Assembly (NCBI GenBank): GCA_025210525.1
Contig: JAOARP010000047.1
Coordinates: 717,465 to 781,464, forward strand
Source of the DNA: Marinisporobacter sp.
Lineage (GTDB): Bacteria; Bacillota; Clostridia; Peptostreptococcales; Thermotaleaceae
Reading direction: 5' to 3'
Length of the DNA stretch: 64,000 nt
Within the stretch, counting starts at the first letter, position 1; each line of letters opens with the position of its first letter. Positions 1 to 8,451 of this stretch are shown in pieces. Below the pieces are notes generated by a model. That model was given only the letters and a program-made list of their open reading frames with translations, did not search any database and had not been told where the DNA came from. The position numbers were made by a program, and so were the translations under genes.

Positions 1-748
1 TAATCCCCACAATGCCCTCTTCATTGATATCTTTTTTTACAATGCCACCATTTCCTGTAAGATTTGGATCATTTATATTTAGTTTCGTATTTGGAATATC
101 TATGATCAAACGATCACTTCCTCCAAATCTACTACCTGGTAGATACATAGTATTAAAATCCACTTGTCCTGTAGTTTTAATCAGTATTTGAGGACTAGGT
201 CCATTATTTTCATATGTAATATTCTCTATAGCTTGCTCTGGATAATCTACTGTTGCTGTAACAATCTCTGGTATCCAGTTTACTTCCATTCCAAACTGTT
301 CTCCTATAAACTTTAAAGGCACCATTGTCTTCGTATTTCCTTCATATTCAAATAGCTTTGGAGGGATTCCATCAGAAAGATTCACCTTTTGTCCATTTAC
401 GATGGCTACACTGCTATCAATTTTTAGTGTGATCACCTTATCTTTTACAATCATAGTCGCTTCATATTTTTCTTGATTCCACTGAATTTCTGCTCCTAAG
501 CTTTCTTCTACAAATGTTATAGGTACTAAAATCTTACTTTTATAATTCACCGTATACAAAACTGGTGGCATATCTGTATATACGTCTTTTCCACCCATCA
601 TAACATTTACTCTTCGTACCTGTTGTTTTTTCTGACTCATTGCATCAGTAACATTTATAATCGTTTGTTCTGATTTTGCCCCAAAGGAAGTAGTACTCAT
701 TCCTAAAAACATGGTAAGTACTAAAAATATAGACAATAAACGTTTCAT
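1..748 (-). CDS. Stalk-domain/AMIN secreted protein, N-terminal part (3' end outside window)
   Basis: The frame is open from an ATG at 748 to the window edge, so only about 249 N-terminal residues are visible. A signal peptide (MKRLLSIFLVLTMFLGMSTTSFGA) is followed by two stalk-type (copper amine oxidase N-terminal-like) repeats and then an AMIN-like segment containing YLPGSRFGGSDRLIIDIPN. It is a close paralogue of the next gene (939-3035), matching it segment by segment, so an amidase or other wall-acting C-terminus is likely but is not in view. A GGGGGAAAAGGG stretch precedes the ATG. Family knowledge: such domains anchor clostridial hydrolases to the cell wall. Confidence 0.8.
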   Translation of the reverse strand, partial: MKRLLSIFLVLTMFLGMSTTSFGAKSEQTIINVTDAMSQKKQQVRRVNVMMGGKDVYTDMPPVLYTVNYKSKILVPITFVEESLGAEIQWNQEKYEATMIVKDKVITLKIDSSVAIVNGQKVNLSDGIPPKLFEYEGNTKTMVPLKFIGEQFGMEVNWIPEIVTATVDYPEQAIENITYENNGPSPQILIKTTGQVDFNTMYLPGSRFGGSDRLIIDIPNTKLNINDPNLTGNGGIVKKDINEEGIVGI

Positions 749-902
749 CCCTTTTCCCCCTAATCTAGTGTCTCTGGTCTTTATTGATCTTATTTTATGT
801 ATAGTGATTTAATAGCTTTTCTACTGATTACAGTTATATCATCTAAATGAAACTTGTGTCAATTTCCTTTTATCATTTGTCATTGAGATTTAATATTTTC
901 AG

Positions 903-940
903 CAAAAAAAAGATACGCAACGAATGCGCATCTTTTTTTT
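903..940 (-). terminator. Terminator of the amidase gene
   Basis: On the minus strand a GATGCGCA/TGCGTATC stem-loop is flanked by A and T runs of eight. It overlaps the stop codon of the amidase gene and separates it from the downstream paralogue. The symmetry of the tracts could also allow termination in the other direction. Confidence 0.8.
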
Positions 941-3035
941 ATTTTAATAATACTTCATCAAAATATCTTGTTACACCATTAAATAAGGCTTGTGCTGCTT
1001 TTTGTCTATAGCTTTCTGTAGATGCTTTTTTTGCTTCTGTTGTATTAGATATGAATCCCATTTCTGCTAGTACCGCTGGCATATCCGTTTCTCTTATAAC
1101 TACTAATTTCGGTCTATGAACAATTCCTCGATCTACAGCTTTTAATCCTTTCACCATTTCATCATTTACAATCTTTGCAAAGGTTTTATTGTCTCTATAA
1201 GGATCATCCCCATTATAAAGTACTTCTACCCCTGTAATATTAGCTTTTGGATGCCAATTATAATGAATACTTACAAATACATCTGCATTTAATCCATTAG
1301 CAATTTCGGCTCTTTTATATAGTCCTACATAAGTGTCATCATCTCTTGTCATGTATGTGTTAAATCCAGCTTCCTCTAATAGCTTATTTAGTCTTTGTGC
1401 TGTATCTAATGCTAATTTTTTTTCTTGTAAGCTATGATCACAAGCCCCTGGATCTTTTCCACCATGTCCTGCATCAATAACAACCATTTTACCACTATAT
1501 TTAGAATTCTCTATTTTTGTATTTTTAAATTCCACTTTTATATTGTATTTTTCATCAATTTTTGTAGATATTTTATAGTTTACTCCATCTTCAAGTTGAA
1601 TAGCTATATGATAATCTTTGTCAGCTTCATCAATGTTAATTGTCTTTACCATAGGATCATCTATATTTAATGTAGTATCTGTAAGTCCTATTTTGTCCTT
1701 TGGAACTTTTAATAGAAGTTGTCCTTTAGCCTTATTATAATCTTCATCGTAATTATCTCTTTCTTCTAATGCTAGATTCAATATAGCTTTATTTACAGCT
1801 TCTTTTCTATAGCTAAAGCCTTCAAGGGGTTTATCATTCACATAAACTAATATATCCATTCCCTCATCTTCAACATATACATTTTCAAAGCTTTGTCCCT
1901 TTTCAAGGTCTAATACAACTCGAACAATTTTATCATCTTTATCATAGTTATTATCTGGATGAAACTGGGCTGTTCTTATTTTTTTAATTCCGTTTTTCGA
2001 AACAATTATTTCATTTTTGTCAAATTTCAATTTAGCATTTAAAACATCTATAACTACTCGGTCTCCTAAATCAATTACATTGTATGCTGGTGCTTCATCT
2101 GTATGAATAACAACTGCATCAGCATTATTTCTTTTTTCCATCTTTATGTTTTTTACAACATTTAGGAAATCTACCTTGATTTCATTATTTTCTTCATCAA
2201 AGGTAACATCATATCCTCTTGGAAGAGCCAAGTCAATAACGATTCTAGTTACTTCCCTAGGGCTTTTTTCAAACAAGGAAGCTCTAATGGTCATAACACC
2301 CATATCATATACTTTTTTCTTCATCTCACTTCCTGTATTGATAAAGGATGAATCATTTATATCAATGTTTGCATTCGGGATATCTAAGACTAATCGATCT
2401 GTACCCCCAAATTTACTCCCTGGTAAATACATAGGGGATATCTCTACATTTCCTGTAGTCTTAATAGTTACTCGAGGAATATCTTTATATTCTTTCACTT
2501 CAATTCCTGTGATTGATTGCTTTGGTAAATCTACTGTTGCTGTAGTCGTTTCTTGTATCCAATTCACATCCATTCCAAGTTGCTCTGCTACAAATCGTAA
2601 GGGTACCATGGTTCGATAATTTCCTTGATATCCTAATAATTTTGCAGGAACACTATTAGGAAGTGTATACTCTTTTCCATTAACAAGAGCTTTGGCACTA
2701 TCAATTTTTAATACAATAGTCTTTTCTTTTGTTTTAATAGTAGCTTCTTTCTTTTGTTGATTCCATTCTATTTGAGCACCTAAATTTTCAACTACAAATC
2801 GTACAGGCACCAACGTACGACTTTTCCCTTTGATTGTGTAAAGAAGAGATGGAACATCTGTATAAATATCTTGTCCGCCCATTAAGAGGTTCACACCATA
2901 TACTTCCTCTGTTTTTTGATTCATTCCATCTGTAATCTCTACGACAGTTCTTTCTAACTTAGCACCAAAAACAGTAGTGCTCATTCCTAAAAGCATCGTA
3001 AGCACCAGTAACACTGACAGCAATTTCTTCATCAT
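939..3035 (-). CDS. N-acetylmuramoyl-L-alanine amidase with stalk and AMIN domains
   Basis: Secreted wall hydrolase of 698 residues. It has a signal peptide (residues 1-24), two stalk-type repeats (about 50-170), AMIN domains (about 175-290 and 295-400), a further AMIN-like region, and a C-terminal Amidase_3 domain from about 515. That domain begins MVVIDAGHGGKDPGA and contains the zinc-ligand and catalytic signature elements HGG, SIHYNWH and PAVLAEMGFISN. Family knowledge: it cuts the bond between N-acetylmuramate and L-alanine in peptidoglycan. The gene is tandem to a close paralogue downstream. A GGGGG-rich site lies before the double ATG start, so the second ATG (one codon in) is equally possible. 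Confidence 0.93.
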   Translation of the reverse strand: MMKKLLSVLLVLTMLLGMSTTVFGAKLERTVVEITDGMNQKTEEVYGVNLLMGGQDIYTDVPSLLYTIKGKSRTLVPVRFVVENLGAQIEWNQQKKEATIKTKEKTIVLKIDSAKALVNGKEYTLPNSVPAKLLGYQGNYRTMVPLRFVAEQLGMDVNWIQETTTATVDLPKQSITGIEVKEYKDIPRVTIKTTGNVEISPMYLPGSKFGGTDRLVLDIPNANIDINDSSFINTGSEMKKKVYDMGVMTIRASLFEKSPREVTRIVIDLALPRGYDVTFDEENNEIKVDFLNVVKNIKMEKRNNADAVVIHTDEAPAYNVIDLGDRVVIDVLNAKLKFDKNEIIVSKNGIKKIRTAQFHPDNNYDKDDKIVRVVLDLEKGQSFENVYVEDEGMDILVYVNDKPLEGFSYRKEAVNKAILNLALEERDNYDEDYNKAKGQLLLKVPKDKIGLTDTTLNIDDPMVKTINIDEADKDYHIAIQLEDGVNYKISTKIDEKYNIKVEFKNTKIENSKYSGKMVVIDAGHGGKDPGACDHSLQEKKLALDTAQRLNKLLEEAGFNTYMTRDDDTYVGLYKRAEIANGLNADVFVSIHYNWHPKANITGVEVLYNGDDPYRDNKTFAKIVNDEMVKGLKAVDRGIVHRPKLVVIRETDMPAVLAEMGFISNTTEAKKASTESYRQKAAQALFNGVTRYFDEVLLK

Positions 3036-3239
3036 TTTTCCCCCTAGTATTATTATTTTCTTCTTTATGTATTAAAGAAGTTATTGCTTCACTTTTAGAA
3101 TTTATATTTTTTTATATGAATTTCGACATTTTCTCCCTACATAAACAGTTATATCATTTTATCAAAACTTATGTCAACCACCTTAACATAATTGTAATTG
3201 AGTCTTAATACTTGTTATAATATGCCACAAAATAGACTC

Positions 3240-3268
3240 TTGACTTTTTGTATTTTACCTTTTAAAAT
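3240..3268 (+). promoter_or_regulatory. Promoter of the glycine riboswitch transcript
   Basis: TTGACT (3240-3245) and TAAAAT (3263-3268) are separated by 17 bases, placing the transcript start about 25 bases before the first aptamer. A second candidate, TTGTAA (3192) and TATAAT (3216), lies further upstream with an 18-base spacer. Confidence 0.55.
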
Positions 3269-3298
3269 GAATATGCAAAATAAATATAGGTGAATGAA

Positions 3299-3483
3299 GA
3301 TTATTAGAGATATCCTTTAGGATAACCGAAGGAGCAAAAAATAAATTGAGCTATAGATTTATTTTGAAACTTTCAGGTTAAGATATAATAATCAGACACA
3401 ACCCTGGAGAGACTACGTTTTACAAGTAGCATCGACGAAGAAACTTACATAAGTAAGGAAACTTTCAGATAAAAGGACAGGGG
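3299..3483 (+). promoter_or_regulatory. Tandem glycine riboswitch (two aptamers)
   Basis: Aptamer 1 is closed by GATTATTA (3299-3306) pairing with TAATAATC (3386-3393) and carries the hallmark segments AACCGAAGGAGCAA and GAAACTTTCAGG. Aptamer 2 is closed by CCCTG (3402-3406) with CAGGG (3478-3482) and carries GGAGAGAC, CGACGAAG and GGAAACTTTCAG. These match the glycine riboswitch consensus. The 3' strand of the second P1 helix is also the 5' strand of the terminator that follows. Glycine binding should therefore hold it in P1 and permit read-through, which makes this an ON switch by inference. Confidence 0.9.
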
Positions 3484-3526
3484 CAAACTAGCATTTGTTT
3501 TTATGCTATTTTGCCCTTGTCTTTTT
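3476..3526 (+). terminator. Riboswitch expression-platform terminator
   Basis: The stem GACAGGGGCAAA (from 3476) pairs with TTTGCCCTTGTC, extended by TAGCAT/ATGCTA, and is followed by CTTTTTATTTTC. It shares bases 3478-3482 with the second aptamer's P1 helix, so the two structures exclude each other. Confidence 0.87.
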
Positions 3527-3562
3527 ATTTTCAACAATTACATAATATTGGAGGTGTTTTTC

Positions 3563-3649
3563 ATGCAAAAGGTATTTAAAAAAGAATTTTTAGGAACAGC
3601 TATTATATTTGCTTTTGCTCTATTTGTAGGGCTTAAATCCATGTTTTAA
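3563..3649 (+). CDS. 28-residue glycine-riboswitch-controlled membrane microprotein
   Basis: The product, read from ATG 3563, is MQKVFKKEFLGTAIIFAFAL followed by FVGLKSMF. A basic N-terminus precedes one hydrophobic helix (about residues 9-23), so a single-pass membrane peptide is expected. The start has a strong site, TTGGAGGTG, six bases upstream. It is the only gene between the riboswitch terminator and the next terminator at 3652, so it is the sole product of this glycine-responsive transcript. I do not recognise the family. By position it could be a small partner of a glycine or alanine transporter encoded elsewhere, a regulatory peptide, or a relic, but no such function is shown by the sequence. 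Confidence 0.75.
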   Translation: MQKVFKKEFLGTAIIFAFALFVGLKSMF

Positions 3650-3651
3650 AG

Positions 3652-3680
3652 GCTGCGTTTTAATAAAACGCAGCTTTTTT
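3652..3680 (+). terminator. Terminator after the 28-residue gene
   Basis: A GCTGCGTTTT/AAAACGCAGC stem with a short loop is followed by six T. It starts three bases after the stop codon of the microprotein gene. Confidence 0.9.
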
Positions 3681-3687
3681 ATGATTA

Positions 3688-4269
3688 TCAACAAAATATT
3701 TTCTTCCATTCCTCCACCTTAAGCATCCTATGATCAGAAACAATATATTCTAGTCGAATATCTTTTGGGTTAATCTTATGCATAACAAGAACCTCCGCAT
3801 CATACCCTTCTTTTTTGTCCATTCTAACTTTTAAATTTTCTTTAAAACTTAATGAAGTCTCCCAGTATTCCTTTAAAAGTTCTTTCCCCTTTGTATCTAA
3901 GTAGTCTTTACATTTTTCGAAGGTATGAATATTTTGTAATGTGTACGGTTCATAAGTCTCATTTGCATAATTTTCATTTGCAATCCAACACTGATGTGGG
4001 TTGATTTTAATAGCAAGAACAGCACTATGAGAATGAAATTTATGATTTTTAGGATAATTCATACTTGCAAAGATGGCTTTGCTTCTTATCACCCACTCAG
4101 GTATATGGTCGTTTTTTTCTTGTTCTATCAATTGGTGAAAACCATCATATTTTGTTTTATAGGTTACTTTATCATCGAAAGTAATCCCTTCTCTTAGAGT
4201 TTTCTTTAAATCTATAAGACTTATAATATGATAAATCACACCTGTTTCTTTATAATCTGGAAAAATCAT
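3688..4269 (-). CDS. Conserved clostridial protein of unknown function (193 aa)
   Basis: Soluble, no signal peptide or membrane segment. The N-terminal pattern GVIYHIISLIDLKKTLREGI resembles the opening strand and helix of ADP-ribosyltransferase-fold proteins such as DarT/DUF4433 (Y-H-I-x-x...L...G). The middle has HSHSAVLAIKINPHQCWIANENYAN and the end GYDAEVLVMHKINPKDI. I believe similar proteins occur in other clostridia, but I cannot assign an activity. The enzyme idea rests on weak pattern resemblance only. It is a single gene, convergent with the riboswitch transcript. The ATG at 4269 follows a GAGGACAAGGG stretch. Confidence 0.75.
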   Translation of the reverse strand: MIFPDYKETGVIYHIISLIDLKKTLREGITFDDKVTYKTKYDGFHQLIEQEKNDHIPEWVIRSKAIFASMNYPKNHKFHSHSAVLAIKINPHQCWIANENYANETYEPYTLQNIHTFEKCKDYLDTKGKELLKEYWETSLSFKENLKVRMDKKEGYDAEVLVMHKINPKDIRLEYIVSDHRMLKVEEWKKIFC

Positions 4270-4403
4270 CCCTTGTCCTCCTCAAAGATTTTAAAAACTA
4301 ATTTTATAGTGTGATTTTTTTAGTATTTCTATTCGAATATACATTTTTTTCAATGCATTAATTTTAAATCTTATCCAAATACTATCATTAGGAGGTCGAT
4401 CGG

Positions 4404-4580
4404 ATGATTAATATAAACTGCTCTCTACCTTGTTTTTTTGAAAATGATGGTAAATGCACGTTAACTCATGTCATCTCTTTATCTTCAACACCTCATCCTA
4501 AATGCATTTATTTTACTCCTAAAGATGCTTATTCTAAAAAACAGCCATTCATCCATACCACACATAACAAAACACAGTAA
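4404..4580 (+). CDS. Small cysteine-rich protein, DUF1540-like (58 aa)
   Basis: The ATG at 4404 follows TTAGGAGGTCGATCGG, an excellent ribosome site, and the frame ends at a TAA inside a terminator. The product begins MINIINCSLPCFFENDGKCT-like and has four cysteines in the spacing C-x3-C-x7-C-x16-C, which resembles DUF1540-type small cysteine-rich proteins; such proteins are sometimes mislabelled as hydroxymyristoyl-ACP dehydratase. Metal binding is plausible but unproven. A monocistronic plus-strand gene between two minus-strand genes. Confidence 0.75.
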   Translation: MININCSLPCFFENDGKCTLTHVISLSSTPHPKCIYFTPKDAYSKKQPFIHTTHNKTQ

Positions 4581-4612
4581 AAAAGATGGTGAAATCAATC
4601 ACCATCTTTTTT
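4579..4612. terminator. Bidirectional terminator between the small gene and oppA
   Basis: A perfect GATGGTGA/TCACCATC stem has A6 before it and T6 after it, so it can serve both the plus-strand 58-residue gene and the minus-strand oppA that ends at 4614. Confidence 0.92.
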
Positions 4613-4613
4613 A

Positions 4614-6245
4614 TTATTCTATAGATGTATTTCCGAAGAACCAATGTCCCATTTTTGTCTTTTCCCAATTTTTAACACGTTCACTCACCATTTGTGGTCT
4701 TGTGTAATAGTAAATTGGCATAACAATCAGTTCCTCCATCATTAGGTCTTGTGCTTTATATAAATTCTTAAATCTTTCTTGTCCTGTTAATAATTTTGAA
4801 CCTTCAATAAGTTCATCGTATTCTTTGCTATCCCATTGAGCATCATTATTTCCTGAATAAGATAACCATAAATCAAGCATAGTCATAGGATCAGCATAGT
4901 CTCCTAACCATCCTGCTCTTGCAATAGAGAAGTTTCCATGATGTCTTGTATCTTGGAATACTGCCCACTCTTGGTTTGTAAGCTTTACATTGATTCCAAG
5001 GTTTTCTTTCCACATGGCTTGGATCGCTTCTGCAACTGCTTTATGATTTTCATTTGTATTATAGATTACTTCAAGCTCTGGGAATCCTTCTCCATTAGGA
5101 TATCCAGCTTCTGCTAATAATTTTTTTGCTTCTTCTACACTTGCAGCATTTGGATCAATTCCATAATCTCCTGCAACCTTTTGGAACTCTTTACCATCTG
5201 CATCTAATAATCCAGGAGGCGTAAATCCTGTAGCAGGAATTTGTCCACCCTTTGTTACCTTTTCAACAATTGCTTTTCTATCAATAGCTAATGTCAATGC
5301 TTTTCTAACTTTCACATTATCTGTAGGTGCTTTTGTAACATTAAAGATGTAGTAGTATGTTCCTACTTCTGGCCAGATCATAAATCTATCATCTTCAGCT
5401 TGAAGTCTTGGAATCTCTTGTGTTGGTATTTCATCAATTACATCGATTTCATCTGCTTCAAAGGCAGTTAAAGCTGTTGATTGCTCTACAATCATTAAGG
5501 CTTCAATTTTATCGAGCTTAACACTATCTGCCTTCCAGTAGTTTTCATTTTTCTCAAGGATAATTCTATCTCCCATTAGATAATCTGTTAATTTAAATGG
5601 TCCATTACATACAGCTGTTTCTGGATTTCTAGCCCATCCCTCTGGATCTTTTTCTACCATATCAGCTCTTACAGGTGCATAAGTATAAAATGTAGTTAAG
5701 CTAAGGAAATATGGCGTTGGTGCATTCAGTGTTACTACTAAAGTCTTCTCATCTGTAGCTTCTATCGCCACATCATCTAAACTTCCTTTTCCTTCATAAG
5801 CATCTTGTGCTCCTTTAATATAGAACATTTGGAATGCATACTCAGATGGCTCTGGAACTAGATTTGGATTTAATGCTCTTTTCCAAGCATACTCAAAATC
5901 TTGTGCTTTTACAGGCTCACCATCAGACCATTTAGCATCTCTTAATTTAAAAGTATAAGTAAGACCATCATCAGATACTTCATAGCTTTCTGCCATAGCC
6001 CCTTCAAGCTTTCCATCCTTTGTTTCTCTCATAAGTCCCTCGAAGGTATTATTGATAATATACCCACCATCAGCAGCACTGTTTAACTGAGGGTCTATAG
6101 TCTTAGGCTCTGAACGAATATTCCATTTTAATACAGCTGCTTCCTCTTTACCCTCTGGCTCTGTTGGTGCCTTTTCTCCACATCCAGCTAAACTACTCAC
6201 TAATAACATCATAACTAATAAAAACGCAAAACTTTTCTTAAACAA
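4614..6245 (-). CDS. oppA: Oligopeptide-binding lipoprotein OppA (copy 1)
   Basis: Extracellular solute-binding protein, family 5 (SBP_bac_5), tethered as a lipoprotein. With the TTG start at 6245 the lipobox is LAG-C with Cys22. That start is preferred because GGAGGG lies just upstream of it, whereas the in-frame ATG at 6260 has no ribosome site. The mature protein has the family's RSEPKTIDPQ, ADGG, DAKWSDGEPV and FEYAWKRAL segments and a C-terminal DPMTMLDLW region. It delivers peptides to OppBCDF, encoded just upstream. It is the last gene of the cluster, 172 bases after oppF, and is closely similar along its whole length to the second oppA at 10911. Confidence 0.93.
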   Translation of the reverse strand: MFKKSFAFLLVMMLLVSSLAGCGEKAPTEPEGKEEAAVLKWNIRSEPKTIDPQLNSAADGGYIINNTFEGLMRETKDGKLEGAMAESYEVSDDGLTYTFKLRDAKWSDGEPVKAQDFEYAWKRALNPNLVPEPSEYAFQMFYIKGAQDAYEGKGSLDDVAIEATDEKTLVVTLNAPTPYFLSLTTFYTYAPVRADMVEKDPEGWARNPETAVCNGPFKLTDYLMGDRIILEKNENYWKADSVKLDKIEALMIVEQSTALTAFEADEIDVIDEIPTQEIPRLQAEDDRFMIWPEVGTYYYIFNVTKAPTDNVKVRKALTLAIDRKAIVEKVTKGGQIPATGFTPPGLLDADGKEFQKVAGDYGIDPNAASVEEAKKLLAEAGYPNGEGFPELEVIYNTNENHKAVAEAIQAMWKENLGINVKLTNQEWAVFQDTRHHGNFSIARAGWLGDYADPMTMLDLWLSYSGNNDAQWDSKEYDELIEGSKLLTGQERFKNLYKAQDLMMEELIVMPIYYYTRPQMVSERVKNWEKTKMGHWFFGNTSIE

Positions 6246-6432
6246 TATGATCCCTCCCATATTTTATAGTCTTCATATGTTTTTTCTATTCAAAATAGAC
6301 GGTTTTTTGCTCACCTCCTAAAAATCAACCATCTTAAAAATATTTTTAATAAAATCTTTAAAAAATATTCAACAGATTATTACAAGGTCTTAATAAGATA
6401 AAATAGTCTGAATTCTTTCTGTAAAAAAAATA

Positions 6433-7413
6433 TTATAGTAAATGACATGCTGCCATATGTCCACTTCCTACATCTTTCATAATAGGTTCTATCTCAGAAC
6501 ATTTTTTCATTGCATGAGGACATCTTGTGCAGAATCTACACCCGGTAGGTGGATTTAATGGACTTGGAACATCTCCTTTTAATAAAATTCTATTTTTTTG
6601 TTTTGAAACATCTGGATCTGGAATAGGAATAGCTGATAACAATGCCTGTGTATAAGGATGTGCAGGATTTTCAAAAATTTCATCACTCTTTGCTATTTCA
6701 ACTAATTTTCCAAGATACATAACACCAATTCGATCAGATATATATCGAACCATCGAAAGGTCATGGGCAATAAACAAATAGGTAAGCCCTAATTCATCTT
6801 GTAAATCCCCTAGCATATTCACAACTTGAGCTTGTATAGAAACATCAAGAGCTGATATAGGCTCATCGCAAATGATAAACTCTGGTTTTACAGCTAAAGC
6901 ACGAGCAATTCCTATACGCTGTCTTTGACCCCCACTAAATTCATGAGGATATCTTATGGCATGATCAGGATTTAGTCCTACTCTTGCTAACAAATCATGG
7001 ACAATCTCCGTTCTCTCTTTTCCTGTTGCTAAATTGTGAATATCTATTGCTTCTCCTATAATATCCCCTACCGTCATACGGGTATTTAAGGATGCATAAG
7101 GATCTTGAAAAATCATCTGCATTTTTTTTCTAAAGGGATGAATTTCTTTTTCGTTCATCATACCTATTTCTGCACCACCAAAGATAATCTCCCCTGCTGT
7201 AGGCTCATATAAACGAATAAGCGTTCTTCCTGTTGTTGATTTTCCACAGCCTGATTCTCCTACAAGTCCTAAGGTTTCTCCTCTTTTAATATGAAAGCTT
7301 ACATCATCTACAGCTTTTACATACTGAACATTTTTGCCGAAAAATCCCTTTCTTATTGGAAAATATTTTTTTAAATTTTTAACCTCTAACAAAATATCAT
7401 CATTTTTTTTCAT
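6433..7413 (-). CDS. oppF: Oligopeptide ABC transporter ATPase OppF
   Basis: Cytoplasmic ABC ATPase of 326 residues: Walker A GESGCGKST, signature SGGQRQRIGIARAL, Walker B FIICDEPISALD, switch IAHDLSMVRYISD, and the oligopeptide/dipeptide C-terminal extension with four cysteines (CRFCTRCPHAMKKC), which in this family can bind an iron-sulfur cluster. It forms the ATPase heterodimer with OppD. Its ATG overlaps the oppD stop codon by one base (TAATG), indicating translational coupling. Confidence 0.95.
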   Translation of the reverse strand: MKKNDDILLEVKNLKKYFPIRKGFFGKNVQYVKAVDDVSFHIKRGETLGLVGESGCGKSTTGRTLIRLYEPTAGEIIFGGAEIGMMNEKEIHPFRKKMQMIFQDPYASLNTRMTVGDIIGEAIDIHNLATGKERTEIVHDLLARVGLNPDHAIRYPHEFSGGQRQRIGIARALAVKPEFIICDEPISALDVSIQAQVVNMLGDLQDELGLTYLFIAHDLSMVRYISDRIGVMYLGKLVEIAKSDEIFENPAHPYTQALLSAIPIPDPDVSKQKNRILLKGDVPSPLNPPTGCRFCTRCPHAMKKCSEIEPIMKDVGSGHMAACHLL

Positions 7414-8435
7414 TATATTCTCCCCCTCTTTACACCTGTATCTACTTGAACTTGAGGAGCATCTTTATGAAGAAGCCAACACATAGAGCGATGATTTTTT
7501 TCTTCCTCAAAATAAGGTGGCTTCATTTCTTGACATATCTTCATAGCATAAGGACATCTTGCAGCAAAAGGACAGCCCTTTGGTGGATTTAATAAATCTG
7601 GTGGTGTTCCGTCTATTGGAACAAGTCTTTGCTTTTCACCTAAATCAAGTCTCGGAATAGATTTTAATAGCCCCATAGTATATGGATGCTTCGGATTATA
7701 AAAAATTTGATCCGTAGTTCCTTCTTCCATAATGAGTCCACCATACATAACCACGATTCTAGTACAGACATCTGCTACAACACCTAAATCATGAGTAATC
7801 AAAATAATAGATGTATTTATTTTCTCTTTTAATTCCTTCATAAGCTCTAAAATTTGGGCTTGTATCGTAACATCTAATGCCGTTGTTGGTTCATCTGCTA
7901 TAAGTAGACTTGGTTCACAAGAAAGTGCCATAGCAATCATAGCCCTTTGTCTCATTCCTCCACTAAATTCATGAGGATAATTATCTACCCGTTTTTCAGG
8001 AGATGGAATCCCAACAAGCTTTAACATTTCTATTGCCTTTTCTCTAGCCTGCTTCTTATTCAATCCCTGATGGTGCCTAATGGCTTCCATAATCTGATTT
8101 CCTATAGTATATACAGGGTTTAGTGAAGTCATAGGATCTTGAAAGATCATTGCCATTTCATTTCCTCGAATACGTTGCATTTCCTTTTCAGGCATATTGA
8201 CAACATCTCTTCCCTTGAAGGTTATTTCTCCTCCTACAATTCTTCCTGGATACTGAAGAAGCTTCATCGTTGACATAGATGTAACACTCTTTCCACTTCC
8301 TGATTCTCCAACTATTCCAATAGCTTCACCTTTATCTAAATGAAAGCTTACACCTCTTATAGCCTTTACTTCTCCTACATGGGTAAAGAAAGAGGTATAA
8401 AGATCTTTTACTTCTAATATTTTTTCATTTTTCAT
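7413..8435 (-). CDS. oppD: Oligopeptide ABC transporter ATPase OppD
   Basis: ABC ATPase with Walker A GESGSGKS, signature SGGMRQRAMIAMAL, Walker B LLIADEPTTALD and switch ITHDLGVVAD, plus the oligopeptide C-terminal cysteine cluster (CPFAARCPYAMKIC). Pairs with OppF to power OppBC. The ATG at 8435 is chosen because AGAGGTG lies six bases before it; the in-frame GTG at 8444 sits inside that ribosome site and is unlikely to be used. It is 16 bases from oppC. Confidence 0.95.
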   Translation of the reverse strand: MKNEKILEVKDLYTSFFTHVGEVKAIRGVSFHLDKGEAIGIVGESGSGKSVTSMSTMKLLQYPGRIVGGEITFKGRDVVNMPEKEMQRIRGNEMAMIFQDPMTSLNPVYTIGNQIMEAIRHHQGLNKKQAREKAIEMLKLVGIPSPEKRVDNYPHEFSGGMRQRAMIAMALSCEPSLLIADEPTTALDVTIQAQILELMKELKEKINTSIILITHDLGVVADVCTRIVVMYGGLIMEEGTTDQIFYNPKHPYTMGLLKSIPRLDLGEKQRLVPIDGTPPDLLNPPKGCPFAARCPYAMKICQEMKPPYFEEEKNHRSMCWLLHKDAPQVQVDTGVKRGRI

Positions 8436-8451
8436 GATTTTCACCTCTTTC

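Noticed and set aside
2146-2619. 157-residue plus-strand frame opposite the amidase gene
   Set aside because: Antisense shadow of a clear coding gene, with no start signal of its own.
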